Notes under the pieces: model-generated | What the model was told of the DNA's origin: nothing | What the model saw: the letters and a program-made list of their open reading frames with translations, nothing else | Databases searched by the model: none | Shown: piece by piece, positions 32,957 through 42,660 of the stretch | How the letters are laid out: each line of letters opens with the position of its first letter | Position numbering within the stretch: the stretch's first letter is position 1 | Position numbers and translations under genes: made by a program | Source of the DNA: Micromonospora chaiyaphumensis | Lineage (GTDB): Bacteria > Actinomycetota > Actinomycetes > Mycobacteriales > Micromonosporaceae | Assembly (NCBI RefSeq): GCF_900091435.1 | Contig: NZ_FMCS01000007.1 | Location: 310,001-374,000 of the forward strand | Length of the DNA: 64,000 bases | Direction of reading: 5' to 3'

Positions 32957-34207
32957 ATGACCGCCACCATCTCCCGTCGTACCGTTCTGACCCTGCTCGC
33001 CGGCGCCGGCGCGGCCGCCCTGGCCGGCTGCGAGCCGACCCGCGGTCGGGCCACGAGCCCGGCCGTCGGCGTTCCCGATCCGTTGCTCGTCCAGGTCGAC
33101 GCGGGGCCGACCCTCCTGCGCGGCGCCGACCGGCGAACGGTCCCCCGCGCTGCCGCCGGCCCCGACGGGGCGTGGATCTTCGCGACCGCCCCCGAAGGCC
33201 CTGACACCACCTGCTGGCGGATCGACACCACGACCGGCGACACCTCGGCGAAGACGCTGCTGCCCGGACGCTGGGTGCCGCAGGTGGTCTCCGCCGAGGG
33301 GACCGGGGTGGCGCTCACCACGAGCGGAGCGACGGCGACCGGCGGCCGGCCACCCGGGCGGACGGGGACGCCCGTGCTGGTCGCCGACGTCGGTGGGCTG
33401 CGCCACCGGCTGGACCTGCCGGGCAACGTCGTTCCGGAGGCGTTCACCGCCGACCGCACCGGGCTGTTCGTCCTCGACTGGCTACCGGCGGCCGCACCGG
33501 ACCGCTACCGCGTGCGGGTCGTCGACCTCGCCACCGGCCGGCCCGGCCCACTGTCCACCCGCGACAAGGCGCCCGTCCCGCCCGGCGCCGAGGAGGAGAT
33601 GCGCGGCGACGGGCGCCAGGCGGTGCTCGCCCCGGACCGCACCGTCCTCTACACGCTCTACACCCACCAGCCCGGCCACCAGCACACCCGCGACCTGGTC
33701 AGCGGCCGCCCCGGCAACGCGCACGCGTTCGTGCACACCTTGCACCTGTCGGCGCGGTGGGCGTACTGCATCGACCTGCCGCACCCCTTCGGCGAGGCGG
33801 CGGCGACCGGCCACGCCATGGCGATCACCCCCGACGGGGGCCGCCTCCTCGTCGCCGACGTGGCGTCCGGCACCGTCGCCGACATCGCCACCGAGGACCT
33901 GACCGTGCGGCGGACCGTCCCGCTGGCCCGCAGTGTGGGCGCCGCCCACGCCGCCGCCGGCCCCGGCCGCCTCTTCCTCGCCTCGGGTACGGCGGTCCGG
34001 GCCCTGGACCTCACCCGCCTGACCGGCACGCTCGACTGGCCGGTACGCGAGCCGGTCTGCGGCCTCGTGGCCAGCCGCGACGGCGGGCGCCTCTACGTGG
34101 GCCAGCGGGACTCGGTGAGCTGGCACGATCCCGCCACCGGCCGGGAACTCGGCCGGGTCCCGGTCCCCGGTCTGGTCGGCCTGCACGGGCTGGCGGGATC
34201 CGCCTGA
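32957..34207 (+). CDS. Tat-exported lipoprotein with beta-propeller-like repeats
   Basis: 416 aa. The signal has twin Arg and a lipobox (SRRTVLTLLAGAGAAALAGC, Cys at 24). The mature part has repeated short strand motifs ending in D-x-A/T-G (VVDLATGRPGPL, TPDGGRLLVADVASGTVADI, SRDGGRLYVGQRDSVSWHDPATG), as in YVTN/WD-type propellers. Divergent from the ECF sigma gene with 101 nt between, so it may be a target or partner of that system. Function unknown. The frame extends upstream but the signal peptide fixes the ATG. Confidence 0.8.
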   Translation: MTATISRRTVLTLLAGAGAAALAGCEPTRGRATSPAVGVPDPLLVQVDAGPTLLRGADRRTVPRAAAGPDGAWIFATAPEGPDTTCWRIDTTTGDTSAKTLLPGRWVPQVVSAEGTGVALTTSGATATGGRPPGRTGTPVLVADVGGLRHRLDLPGNVVPEAFTADRTGLFVLDWLPAAAPDRYRVRVVDLATGRPGPLSTRDKAPVPPGAEEEMRGDGRQAVLAPDRTVLYTLYTHQPGHQHTRDLVSGRPGNAHAFVHTLHLSARWAYCIDLPHPFGEAAATGHAMAITPDGGRLLVADVASGTVADIATEDLTVRRTVPLARSVGAAHAAAGPGRLFLASGTAVRALDLTRLTGTLDWPVREPVCGLVASRDGGRLYVGQRDSVSWHDPATGRELGRVPVPGLVGLHGLAGSA

Positions 34208-34525
34208 CCGAGGCCGAAAGGCCCTCCGCTGCCAGGAACGGGCGGGCCATTTCTGTTCCGGTCCGTTTCGACGGAATGAGCGACAGAATGCCCCGCATCC
34301 CCTGGCGACCGGGCCGCGTCCGCATTTCCGGTGCGGCCGGGGAATCCCCGATCGCGCCGGTTCGCCCGGCCGGAAGCCCGCTCGCCGAGAGGCCCGAGCC
34401 GCACGAAACGGCACACGGCGATCAGGAAAGTGCCGGCGAGGCCGACGCCGGAAATTCCGGCCCTCCCCGGACCACTTTTTACAACCGGGCCGTACCCGCC
34501 TGGCGGGCGATTACGGTCCTTTGAC
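34208..34525. other. 318-nt intergenic region
   Basis: No ORF with coding character; composition is noticeably less GC-rich than its flanks. It contains a small GGCC-GAAA-GGCC hairpin just after the lipoprotein stop (about 34212-34223) and a TCCGT-TTCG-ACGGA hairpin at 34262-34275. No confident promoter boxes for the downstream carboxypeptidase were found. Confidence 0.4.
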
Positions 34526-35731
34526 GTGGCCATCTTTCGCATTGCCGCAGTGGCGGTCAGCGCAATCCTGACGACGCCGGTCATGGTCCCCGGGGCTCCG
34601 GCGCGGGCGACCGCGCCGTACGTTCCCTGCCCGGCCGTTAAACCGCCGGTCGCTCCACCGCCCGCACCGTCTCCGCCGCCGGTCGGTCCCGCCGATCGGG
34701 CCGTCGGGGGCGAGTCGCTGGCGACGGCGGGGCTGTCCATTCCCGCCGGTGCGCCGGTGGCACCGGCGGTGACCGCCACCTCGTGGCTGGTGGCGGATCT
34801 GGACAGTGGCGCGGTGCTGGGTGGGTGCGGAGCGCACGAACGCCGCACCCCGGCCAGTGTGCAGAAGATGCTGCTGGCCGCGGCCCTGATGCCCCGCCTC
34901 GACCCGGCCCACGTGGTCGAGGTGACCCGGGCGGATCTGCAGGATCTCGATCCGGCCAGCTCGGTGATGGGGGTGGTGCCGGGCGGCAGGTACTCGATCG
35001 AGAGCCTCTGGCTGGGGCTGCTCCTCAGGTCCGGAAACGACGCCGCCAACGTGCTGGCCCGCGTCGGCGGCGGGACCGCCGGCCGGCAGGGCGGCGTGCA
35101 GGCGATGAACGACGAGGCACACCGGCTGGGCGCGAACCAGACCCACGCGGCGACACCGTCCGGCCTGGACGGGCCCGGTCAGTACACCAGCGCGTACGAC
35201 CTGGCGCTCATCGCACGTGCCACCTACGCCCGCCCGGACTTCCGGCGGTACATCGCCACCCGGGTGGCGGAGATACCGGCGGAGCCGGGAAGGCCGGGTT
35301 TCTCCATCACCCACGACAACACCCTGCTGGACCACTACCCCGGCACGCTCGGTGGGAAGACGGGCTTCACCGACCTGGCTCGCCAGACGTACGTGGGGGT
35401 GGCCGAGCGGAACGGCCGCCGACTCGCCGTGACCCTGCTCGGCGCGGAGACCGCGCCGCTGGGCAGCCTGGGCGAGGCGGCGGCCCTGCTGAACTGGGGT
35501 TTCTCCCTCACCCCCGGCGCGTCGGTCGGCCGCCTGGTCACCCCCGACGAGAAGAAGAAGCAGGACAATCCCGTCGCCCAGGTCAACGCCGGGCAGCACG
35601 GTCACGCCGCGTCGGCGCGGTCGGTGTCGTGGGTCGCCATCCTCGGCCCCGGGGCCGTCGGCGCCCTGGCCGTCCTGCTCCTCGCGGCGCCCTGGCGGCG
35701 AAGGGCGGCGCGCGCGGCGGCCAAACCGTAG
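34526..35731 (+). CDS. D-alanyl-D-alanine carboxypeptidase (DacB/PBP5 type)
   Basis: 401 aa, exported: signal peptide at residues 1-27 (ending APARA), a Pro-rich linker (37-55), the S11 peptidase domain with Ser111-x-x-Lys114 (SVQK), Ser169-Gly-Asn171 and Lys278-Thr-Gly (GGKTGF), then a short C-terminal region with a membrane anchor (ILGPGAVGALAVLLLAAPW) and basic tail. Typical mycobacterial DacB layout. It removes terminal D-Ala from cell-wall stem peptides. GTG start chosen to begin directly at the signal peptide; the open frame extends 65 codons further upstream without such character. Confidence 0.9.
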   Translation: MAIFRIAAVAVSAILTTPVMVPGAPARATAPYVPCPAVKPPVAPPPAPSPPPVGPADRAVGGESLATAGLSIPAGAPVAPAVTATSWLVADLDSGAVLGGCGAHERRTPASVQKMLLAAALMPRLDPAHVVEVTRADLQDLDPASSVMGVVPGGRYSIESLWLGLLLRSGNDAANVLARVGGGTAGRQGGVQAMNDEAHRLGANQTHAATPSGLDGPGQYTSAYDLALIARATYARPDFRRYIATRVAEIPAEPGRPGFSITHDNTLLDHYPGTLGGKTGFTDLARQTYVGVAERNGRRLAVTLLGAETAPLGSLGEAAALLNWGFSLTPGASVGRLVTPDEKKKQDNPVAQVNAGQHGHAASARSVSWVAILGPGAVGALAVLLLAAPWRRRAARAAAKP

Positions 35732-35757
35732 CCGACCCGATCGGCCCGGGCCTCCGA

Positions 35758-36900
35758 TCAGCGTGGCTCGTCCCGTGCCTGAACCGATTCCGCGCCCTGT
35801 TGTGCCGCCTGCCGTACCTGGTCGTTCGCCGAGGTGGCGTCGCAGCCGGTGGCGCGCAGGAGATCGCTCGCGGCGGTGCGCAGCTGGGTGATCACCGCCT
35901 CTCCGAACTCGCCGACGCCGCGCCCGCGGGCCCGGCCGGCCGCGTGCACGGCGTCCCACACGGCGCGGCGGGTCCGCTCGGTCGGGCGTCCGGCGCGATG
36001 TTCGGTGCGCAGCAGTTCGACGGCCTCGGCGAGCCGTCCGACACTGGTCGCCAGTTCGGCCGGGACCGGCTCCTGGTACTGCAGCACCATCGCCGACCGG
36101 CGGGCGACGCCGCGGCTGTGTTCGATGATGCGTTCCAGGAGTCGGTTGGCTCGCGCGAAGCGTTCCACGTCCTTCCTGCGCAGCCACCGGGCCGGGGCCA
36201 GACTGACCACTTCCTCGGCGCCGCTGAGCGCCTCGTGCAGTCGTTCCAGGTCCGGCCCCATGCTGCGGAGCGCGGTCAGGGCCCGCACGGCCCGCTCCCG
36301 GTCGTGGTGCGTCAGTGATGCGGCCACCTCCCGGAGTTCGCGCGCAAGACCGGCGAAGATCGGAGCGGCGTCACGGTCGAGGATCCGCATCGGGTTCAAC
36401 GGCAGCAGCAGCGCCACGACCAGAAGGCCCACCACGCCACCGACGGTGGCCTCGACGATCCGCGGCCACTCGAGGTCCTTCTGCGCCGGCGCCAGGGTGG
36501 CCAACAGCACGGCGGTGCCGCCGGCCTGTCCGACGGCCGCTCCGCTGCGTCCGAACAGCACGAGGGTCGTGAGGATGGCGCCGCCGACGACGAGTCCGGT
36601 CTGCCAGAAACCGGTGCCGAGCACGCTCAGCAGGAAATCGGTGATGGCGATGCCGAGGCCGACCCCGAGCAGCAGTTCGATCGTCCGGTGGGCGCGCTGG
36701 CCGAGCGCGGCGACGATCGTGCCGACCGCGGCGGACGGAGCGAAGACGGGTGCCGGGTTGCCCAGCACGTCGTGTCCGATCCGCCAGGCCAACGCGGCGG
36801 CAAGACCCGCCTGCACCGAGATCACCGAAGCGGCTTCGAGTTGCCGGAGCCGTAGGCGGCCCGCGCCGGATCCGCGCCGCCAGAGCCTGGCCGCGACCAT
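35758..36900 (-). CDS. FUSC-family (aromatic acid exporter-like) membrane protein
   Basis: 380 aa. An N-terminal membrane bundle of about five helices (AASVISVQAGLAAALAW, ELLLGVGLGIAITDFLL, TGLVVGGAILTTLVLFG, TVGGVVGLLVVALLLPLNP) is followed by a long cytoplasmic helical domain (about 190-370). Related to FUSC/ArAE transporters implicated in efflux of aromatic acids; substrate unknown. Start ambiguous between ATG at 36900 and GTG two codons upstream. The stop is shared with an imperfect GATCGG/CCGATC hairpin facing the carboxypeptidase gene. Confidence 0.82.
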   Translation of the reverse strand: MVAARLWRRGSGAGRLRLRQLEAASVISVQAGLAAALAWRIGHDVLGNPAPVFAPSAAVGTIVAALGQRAHRTIELLLGVGLGIAITDFLLSVLGTGFWQTGLVVGGAILTTLVLFGRSGAAVGQAGGTAVLLATLAPAQKDLEWPRIVEATVGGVVGLLVVALLLPLNPMRILDRDAAPIFAGLARELREVAASLTHHDRERAVRALTALRSMGPDLERLHEALSGAEEVVSLAPARWLRRKDVERFARANRLLERIIEHSRGVARRSAMVLQYQEPVPAELATSVGRLAEAVELLRTEHRAGRPTERTRRAVWDAVHAAGRARGRGVGEFGEAVITQLRTAASDLLRATGCDATSANDQVRQAAQQGAESVQARDEPR

Positions 36901-37093
36901 CTTCACCGGTGTGCGGGGACGGTCACGCCGGGACGGGCCGAGGCCCAGGAGACGGCGACCAGGAGAACCCACCGAGCACTCGTACCATGTCGCACCTCGG
37001 CCACGCCGGTCGACGGGGAGATGATCTCGCCCGACGTGCGCCCGTACCGATCGGCGCGGAGCCGGGCCACACGGGTCCGGCCCCACGGTGCCT

Positions 37094-37126
37094 GGAGGGC
37101 CGGCCGGCGCGTCCGGCCGGCCCTCC
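37094..37126 (-). terminator. hairpin terminator
   Basis: A perfect 14-bp stem, GGAGGGCCGGCCGG with CCGGCCGGCCCTCC and a 5-nt loop, six bases beyond the stop of the hypothetical gene at 37133. Confidence 0.8.
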
Positions 37127-37132
37127 GTGCCG

Positions 37133-37540
37133 TCAGGCGGCGTCGAGCGCCTCGGTGATCTTGCGGGTCATCTCCGCCATCGTGGGGCCGGGCTCGCCCT
37201 TGTGGGCCCGGGTGGCTGCCTCGACGGCGATCAGGACGGTGCGGCGGAAGTTGTCGGCCTCCGCCGGATCCTGCTTCCTGAGCAGGCTCGTGGCTGCCGA
37301 CAGGGCGGGCAGCACGTGGTCGGCGATCTCGGCCACGGACCTGCCGTTCAGGTTCTTGACCTTGGACTTCTCGGCGAGCACGTGCCCGACCAGGCCGGTC
37401 GCGGACGACAGGGCGATGGAGCCGTCGGTGGCGACCTTGTGGGGCGAGCCGGCGGCGTCAGCGGCGGACAACAGCGACACGGCGCCGTACGCGGCGGTCC
37501 GCAGGGTCTGCTTGTCCTGGTCGGTGAGGGTGACGGACAT
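37133..37540 (-). CDS. conserved hypothetical helical protein
   Basis: 135 aa, soluble and predicted almost entirely helical (MSVTLTDQDKQTLRTAAYG; KNLNGRSVAEIADHVLPAL; FRRTVLIAVEAATRAHKGE; MAEMTRKITEALDAA). No enzymatic motif. Similar proteins occur as stand-alone genes in actinobacteria without assigned function. Strong GAAGGAG site before the ATG. It lies directly downstream of the interrupted serine hydrolase gene and has its own terminator. Confidence 0.75.
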   Translation of the reverse strand: MSVTLTDQDKQTLRTAAYGAVSLLSAADAAGSPHKVATDGSIALSSATGLVGHVLAEKSKVKNLNGRSVAEIADHVLPALSAATSLLRKQDPAEADNFRRTVLIAVEAATRAHKGEPGPTMAEMTRKITEALDAA

Positions 37541-37589
37541 GGTGGGTGCTCCTTCGATCGAGCGGACGGATGGTGGACGGTGGCTCGGG

Positions 37590-38821
37590 TCAGTCGTCGA
37601 TGGCCTGGTAGACGGTGGTCCAGAAGTCGTGGAAGGCCCAGGTCGAATCCGGGACGGACGCCCCGACCTGGGTCAGCAGGATCCCCGTGAGCTGCTTCTC
37701 CGGGTCGGCGTAGGTGGAGGTGCCGCTCCCGCCGTCCCAGCCGAACTGGCCCTCGTAGGCGTAGTCGCCGCGGTAGGTGCGCACCGCCATCCCGAAGCCC
37801 CAGCCGCCGTGCTGCCCCTGGCCGAACGAGACGTGCACGTTGTCGCGGGCCATGGCGGTGCGGGCGGCCTGCTGCTCGGGCGTGAGGCGGTTGGTGGTCA
37901 TCAGCTCGACGGCGGGCCGGGACAGGATCGCTCCTTGCCGTGCATCCCGCCGTTCAGCAGCATCCGGAAGTAGGCGTGGTAGTCGTCGGCGGTGGACACC
38001 AGCCCGCCGCCACCGCCCTGGAACGCCGGAGGCCGGCTCCACCGTCCGCCCTCGGCCTCGTCCCAGACGTGGAACTCGCCGGTCTTCGGGTCGGGGGCGT
38101 AGAGGGTCGGCAGGCGGTCGATCCGGTCGGCGGGCACGTGGAAGCCGGTGTCCTTCATCCCCAGCGGATCGAAGATGCGTTCGCGCAGGAACGTCTCGAA
38201 CGACTGCCCGGTGACCCGGGCGACCAGCACGCCGACGAGGTCGCTGCTGATCTGGTACTGCCAGCGCTCCCCCGGCTGGTGCATCAACGGAAGCGTTCCG
38301 AGGCGGCGCATCCACTCGTCCGGCTCGGGCATCGGCTCCGGCAGGTTGGGGGTGAGCCCCTGCTCGAAGATCGCGCCCATGATCGGGGTGCCCAGCACCG
38401 TCATGTCCATGCCGAGCCCGAACGTGGAGGTCAGCACGTCCCGTACGGTGATCGGCCGGCGCGCCGGCACGGTGTCGTCCAGCGGGCCGTCGATCCGCTT
38501 CAGCACCCGGCGGTCGGCGAGCTCCGGCAGCCACGGCTCCACCGGGTCGTCCAGCCGCAGCCGGCACTCGTCGAGCAGGACCATCGCCGCCGCGATCGAG
38601 ACCGGCTTGGACGTCGAAGCCATCCGGAAGATCGTGTCGCGGCGCATGGGCGGCCCACCGTCGTGGCGCATCGTCCCGATCGCTTCGACGTGCGTCTCAC
38701 CGCCCCGGCTGACCAGCGCGACGAGGCCGGGGATCCGCCCGGACTCGACATGCCGGGCCAGCACCTCACGCAGTCTGCGCAGCCCGGTCGCGGAGAAGCC
38801 GCTGTTGCCGGTTCTCATCAT
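37590..38821 (-). pseudogene. serine hydrolase (beta-lactamase class C family), frameshifted
   Basis: Beta-lactamase/esterase-type hydrolase whose reading frame is broken near 37929. The first frame encodes SxxK in ASTSKPVS (about residue 75), the YQIS in place of Y-x-N, and runs to NGGMHGKER; the remainder (ILSRPAVELMTTNRLTPEQ onward to WDGGSGTSTY, the third motif, and the C-terminus) continues in the next frame. One missing base after GAGCG restores a single ORF of about 410 codons of normal length. All motifs are kept on both sides, so this is a recent mutation or a base-calling error. ATG with AAAGGGGA. Confidence 0.85.
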
Positions 38822-39020
38822 GAATCCCCTTTGCCTGTGGTGTTCGACCCTGTGTTGAGACCCGTCTGTGAACCGGTCCTGGCAACCACGATCGCCAACC
38901 GCTCTGACACGGGACTGACCCCGTCCTGACACCGCCGCTGACACGCGTCGGAAAGTCGTTGGGGCGGCACCTCTGGTGCCGGGACCGCGCCGACACCGAT
39001 CGCTGTGCGAGGCTTCGGCG

Positions 39021-39515
39021 GTGACCGACATCGGCATCCGCGCCGCCACCCCGGCCGATCACGACTTCATGGTCGACATGCTCGTGGAGGCCGTGAACTG
39101 GCTGCCTGAACGCAACTGGCCCCGTGAGCGAATCATGGCGGACCCGGCGCTGGCTCACTATGTCACCGGCTGGATGCGACCGGACGACTTCGGCCTGGTC
39201 GCGGTGGACCCGGCTGATCGGCCGGTCGGCGCGGCCTGGTTCCGATACCTGACCGCCGCTGATCCGGGCCACGGCTACGCGGGTGACGACGTGCCGGAGC
39301 TGACTCTCGGCGTCGTGGAGGCCTGGCGGGGCCGTGGCGTGGGCCGGGCGCTCCTGCGTGCTGTTCTGGACGTCGCACGGGAGCGTGGCGTCCGGGTGGT
39401 GTCGCTGAGTGTGGAGCGGGGGAACTTCGCCGCGCGGCTGTACGCCGCCGAAGGATTCCGCACGGTCGAGTCTTTCGAGGACGCGGACACGATGATCGCG
39501 GAGATCGGCGCCTGA
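39021..39515 (+). CDS. GNAT family N-acetyltransferase
   Basis: 164 aa with the GNAT core: IRAATPADHDFMVDMLVEA at the start, the central strand DDVPELTLGVVEAW, the acetyl-CoA loop RGRGVGRALL (about 112-121), and a C-terminal N-F-A-A-RLYAAEGF (about 142-152). Substrate unknown. GTG start preceded by GAGG eight bases away; an in-frame upstream stretch is Arg/Pro-rich and unlikely to be translated. Confidence 0.85.
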   Translation: MTDIGIRAATPADHDFMVDMLVEAVNWLPERNWPRERIMADPALAHYVTGWMRPDDFGLVAVDPADRPVGAAWFRYLTAADPGHGYAGDDVPELTLGVVEAWRGRGVGRALLRAVLDVARERGVRVVSLSVERGNFAARLYAAEGFRTVESFEDADTMIAEIGA

Positions 39516-39524
39516 CGCTCCAGG

Positions 39525-39567
39525 AACGGAGTGGAGCCGCTGCCGATGGCAGTGGCTCCACTCCGTT
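39525..39567. terminator. strong bidirectional hairpin terminator
   Basis: A 43-nt hairpin: 14-bp perfect outer stem (AACGGAGTGGAGCC / GGCTCCACTCCGTT), one mismatch, then a 5-bp inner stem (CTGCC / GGCAG) with a 3-nt loop, between the convergent acetyltransferase and peptidase genes. TT follows the outer stem on both strands. Confidence 0.9.
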
Positions 39568-39588
39568 GTCAATCGCGGTTCGCGGGCG

Positions 39589-42528
39589 TCACACGATGGA
39601 GATCGACCGCACCTGGGTGTTGCCCTTGGTGTCGACGTACACCTTGTAATCGCCGACGGTGTAGGTGCCAGCGACGTTGTTGTCGATGGTGAACGTGGCC
39701 GTCACGGGGGTCTCGCTGCCGTCGACACGGGTCTGCTGCACCGTGATGGTCAACTCGTTCGTGTCGCCCCTCAGCTTCTTCACCACCGCGGACGGCCTCG
39801 CATCGACGACCGCGTTGGCGACTGTCACGTAGACCGCGTCGGGTGACGAGAACTCCGCGTTCTTCTGCCCGTCACCGAACACGAAGAAGCCCCGCTGTTC
39901 GACCGCCCCGCGCCCCGGGAACGGATCCGGGTTCGAGGCCAGGTACGTCGGATTGACCTTGTACAGGTCCGTCTTGGAATCCGCGAGCCTGGCCTGCACC
40001 CCGGTGTACGGCGCATCGGTGATCGCGATGTTGACCGAGAGGTAGATGGCGTTGGGGTTGTTGGCCGAGATGCGCGAGGAGAAGTATTTGTCCGGGCTCT
40101 GCCCCGCAGGAACGGCCAGCGGCACGACCCTGTCGCCGACGAGAATGTTGAACTGGAAGTCGCCGTAGCCGCCGGCGACGAACTTCGCCCAGGCCGCGTC
40201 CGACATGTGGTCGGGGCGCTCCACCTTGAACTCCAGACGCATCGGCGCCACATACGTGCTGCTCTGGTACTCGGGGTCGGTCAGGGGCAGGTAGACCCCT
40301 CCCGGGGCGTGCCCCAGTGCGAAGGCCGACGCCGTCGGGGTCGAGTTGCCGCGCCCGTTCCACATCGGGATGTTGAACGAGGTGGCGCCGAGCAGGGCCT
40401 GGCCGCCCAACTGGCTCGTGCCGACAGCGGCCGACGCGTCCTTGTAGGTCCCGATGGTGACGTCGAGCAGGTCGAGGTCCGCCCGGTCGGCGTTCAGCCC
40501 CGGCATGTCCGCCCACATGAACTTGGCACCGGCGGGCCCGGAGTACCGGGCCATCTCCAGCATGCCATCGGCCATGATCTTGGTCATCTGCACCGCCGAG
40601 TCGACCTTCATCCGCTCGTTGGCCGTGTGCCACCAGCGCTCGTTGCCCGGGATGACGGCGCCGAAGGCGGTCATCTTGTTGCGGAAGCTGCTGGCCAGGG
40701 TGCCACCGGTCGTGCCCTGCGGATAGACCACGTCCCGGAGGGAGTACGGATCCGCGAACTCCCCCGGGTTGCGGTCGATCGAGGCCTGGTAGCTCCCGAA
40801 CTGAAGGGCCGTCAGCGGGTTGTCGTGCGTGACGTACAACCCGGCGCCGACGGGCGAGCCGAGGCTGCCGATGGTGAACCCCTTCGCCTGGAAGGCGGCC
40901 GTGACCGCCGCCGTCGCCTGGCCGGAGTCAGCCGCGGTGACGTGCATGCTGCGCACGTACATCGGGATGCTGAGGCTGCCGGAGGCGTCCGTGTAGAAGC
41001 TCGTCGGGGTCTCCGAATTGATGCCGCCCATGAGGGCGAAGGTCAGGTTCGGCGTGCCGTTGCTCGGGTTGCGCAACAGGTTCGCCGGGATGCCCATGTA
41101 CTTGCCGAGATAGGCTTCGCCCTCGACACCGTCGCGGAAGAACAGGTCGGTGATGCCGTCGGCGGCCCTCTTCAACTGCATGTCGGCGGCCGTGCTCCCC
41201 AGTGCGCCGAGCCCCTGGGAGAGGAGGAACATCCCCCACACGACGGCGTTCTTTCCGTACTGCGGGGTCGGCATCTCCATCGCCACATCGGTGTTGATCT
41301 CCAACGTGAGCGAGTCGCCGGTGATCGTGGTCTGCACCTTGGGCGTGGTGCGGGGAGCGGCCGGGAGCCAACCCTTCGTGGTCGCGGCAGCGGTGATCGC
41401 CGACACGAACCGATCGCGCTCGGCGGAGCCGGCCCCCGCCACGTCGAGGGTGAAGATCGCCCGCGAGGCGATCTGCGTGGTGCTGCCGTAGGCGATGTCC
41501 TTGAGCGTCGGGTCGCCTTCGCGCAGGGTGACGCCGGCTGTGGCAGCCGTCAGCCGGAACGCCTTGGTGCTGTCCGCGGACAAGCTCATCGACACCGACG
41601 GGGTCACCGATCCGGAGTTGCCGACGATGACCGGGAACCGCGAGTCGGAGGTGTAGGCCGCAATCGGGATCTCCTCCCGGTTGAGGTTCTTGTAGGCCCA
41701 GTTGTCGTAGAAGCTCGGGTTCGAGTTGTACGGGATGGACTGGAAGGTGGCGGTGTTCGTCGTCGAGGGCGTACCCGGACCGCCGTCCTCGTAGATTCCC
41801 ATGACGATGCGGATGCGTCGATCGAGGGGCAGCCCCGCCTCGAGCAACGCCTTGGCCGCGAGCAGGGTCGCCAGCGTCGGGCCGCTGTCGTCCTGGATGC
41901 CCGCCCCGTAGACCCAGCCGTCCTTCACGTAGGGCGAGTGGTACGCACCGGGGGTGCCGAGGTTGCCGTCGGCGTCCCGCCAGCGCGCCAGCTGGGCCGG
42001 CGAAACGGACGCCGTCGGCGAGTCGAGGTGGCTCAACGCCATGACCATCTCCGGGGCGTCCGGGTCACCGATCTCCGCGTAGACGTATTTGTCGGGCTGG
42101 CGTTGGACGACCACCGGGAAACCCAGGTCGGTGGCCAGCTTGACCACCCAGGCGAGCTTGGCGACCTTGCGGTCGTACTCGTTCTGGTTGGCTTCGGTGT
42201 TGCTGACCGGGAAGGGGTACGCCGTCGCGGCCGTGCCGCCTCGGGAGATGGAGTCGTAGCTCGACCCGTCCAGCATCGCCCCCACCAGAGTGAGCGGGTC
42301 GTAGGTGCCGTCCCCCGCCCGCGCGCTGCTCACGCGTCCCGCCAACGCCTCGACTTCCTTGTGTATCGCGTCGCGCTCGGCGTCGGTCACCGACAGGTCG
42401 TAGGTGACGCTCGGCTGGAAGCGCTCCTCGCCGGGGCCGGCCGCGGACGCGTGGGGTGTGGGCGCAACGGTCGCCGCGAGGGACCCGGCGAGCAGGACGG
42501 AGAGTATGGTCGTCCGTCTGTTTCTCAT
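39589..42528 (-). CDS. exported M20-family peptidase, PepV/Sapep-like, with long C-terminal extension
   Basis: 979 aa. Sec signal (RNRRTTILSVLLAGSLAATVA, cleavage near ASA about 32). The peptidase part carries M20 zinc-site motifs: SHLDSPTAS (H-x-D near 160), YGAGIQDDSGPTLA (bridging Asp), MGIYEDGG (general base/ligand Glu) and a late His in LYVTHDNPL. PepV-type dipeptidases are about 470 aa and cytoplasmic; this one is exported and about twice that length, with an extra roughly 300-residue C-terminal region (from about LEFKVERPDHMS) of beta-rich unknown domains. It probably releases amino acids from short or D-containing peptides outside the cell. GGAG site before the ATG. Base composition is slightly less GC-rich than the neighbours. 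Confidence 0.82.
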   Translation of the reverse strand: MRNRRTTILSVLLAGSLAATVAPTPHASAAGPGEERFQPSVTYDLSVTDAERDAIHKEVEALAGRVSSARAGDGTYDPLTLVGAMLDGSSYDSISRGGTAATAYPFPVSNTEANQNEYDRKVAKLAWVVKLATDLGFPVVVQRQPDKYVYAEIGDPDAPEMVMALSHLDSPTASVSPAQLARWRDADGNLGTPGAYHSPYVKDGWVYGAGIQDDSGPTLATLLAAKALLEAGLPLDRRIRIVMGIYEDGGPGTPSTTNTATFQSIPYNSNPSFYDNWAYKNLNREEIPIAAYTSDSRFPVIVGNSGSVTPSVSMSLSADSTKAFRLTAATAGVTLREGDPTLKDIAYGSTTQIASRAIFTLDVAGAGSAERDRFVSAITAAATTKGWLPAAPRTTPKVQTTITGDSLTLEINTDVAMEMPTPQYGKNAVVWGMFLLSQGLGALGSTAADMQLKRAADGITDLFFRDGVEGEAYLGKYMGIPANLLRNPSNGTPNLTFALMGGINSETPTSFYTDASGSLSIPMYVRSMHVTAADSGQATAAVTAAFQAKGFTIGSLGSPVGAGLYVTHDNPLTALQFGSYQASIDRNPGEFADPYSLRDVVYPQGTTGGTLASSFRNKMTAFGAVIPGNERWWHTANERMKVDSAVQMTKIMADGMLEMARYSGPAGAKFMWADMPGLNADRADLDLLDVTIGTYKDASAAVGTSQLGGQALLGATSFNIPMWNGRGNSTPTASAFALGHAPGGVYLPLTDPEYQSSTYVAPMRLEFKVERPDHMSDAAWAKFVAGGYGDFQFNILVGDRVVPLAVPAGQSPDKYFSSRISANNPNAIYLSVNIAITDAPYTGVQARLADSKTDLYKVNPTYLASNPDPFPGRGAVEQRGFFVFGDGQKNAEFSSPDAVYVTVANAVVDARPSAVVKKLRGDTNELTITVQQTRVDGSETPVTATFTIDNNVAGTYTVGDYKVYVDTKGNTQVRSISIV

Positions 42529-42660
42529 GAAAGCTCCAGAACAGGGGGGATGACACTGTGGCGACAGCACACGCCAGCCGTGCCGCCGGTGGCCGACGGA
42601 GCCGGATTTCTTGAGGATGATCTGAGAATCGGCCGGCGTCGTCGAGCTTGCAAGGCGGCC

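Noticed and set aside
34331..34525. Extended N-terminus (65 codons) for the DacB-like protein
   Set aside because: It would bury the signal peptide behind a basic polar segment; the codon usage there is not gene-like.
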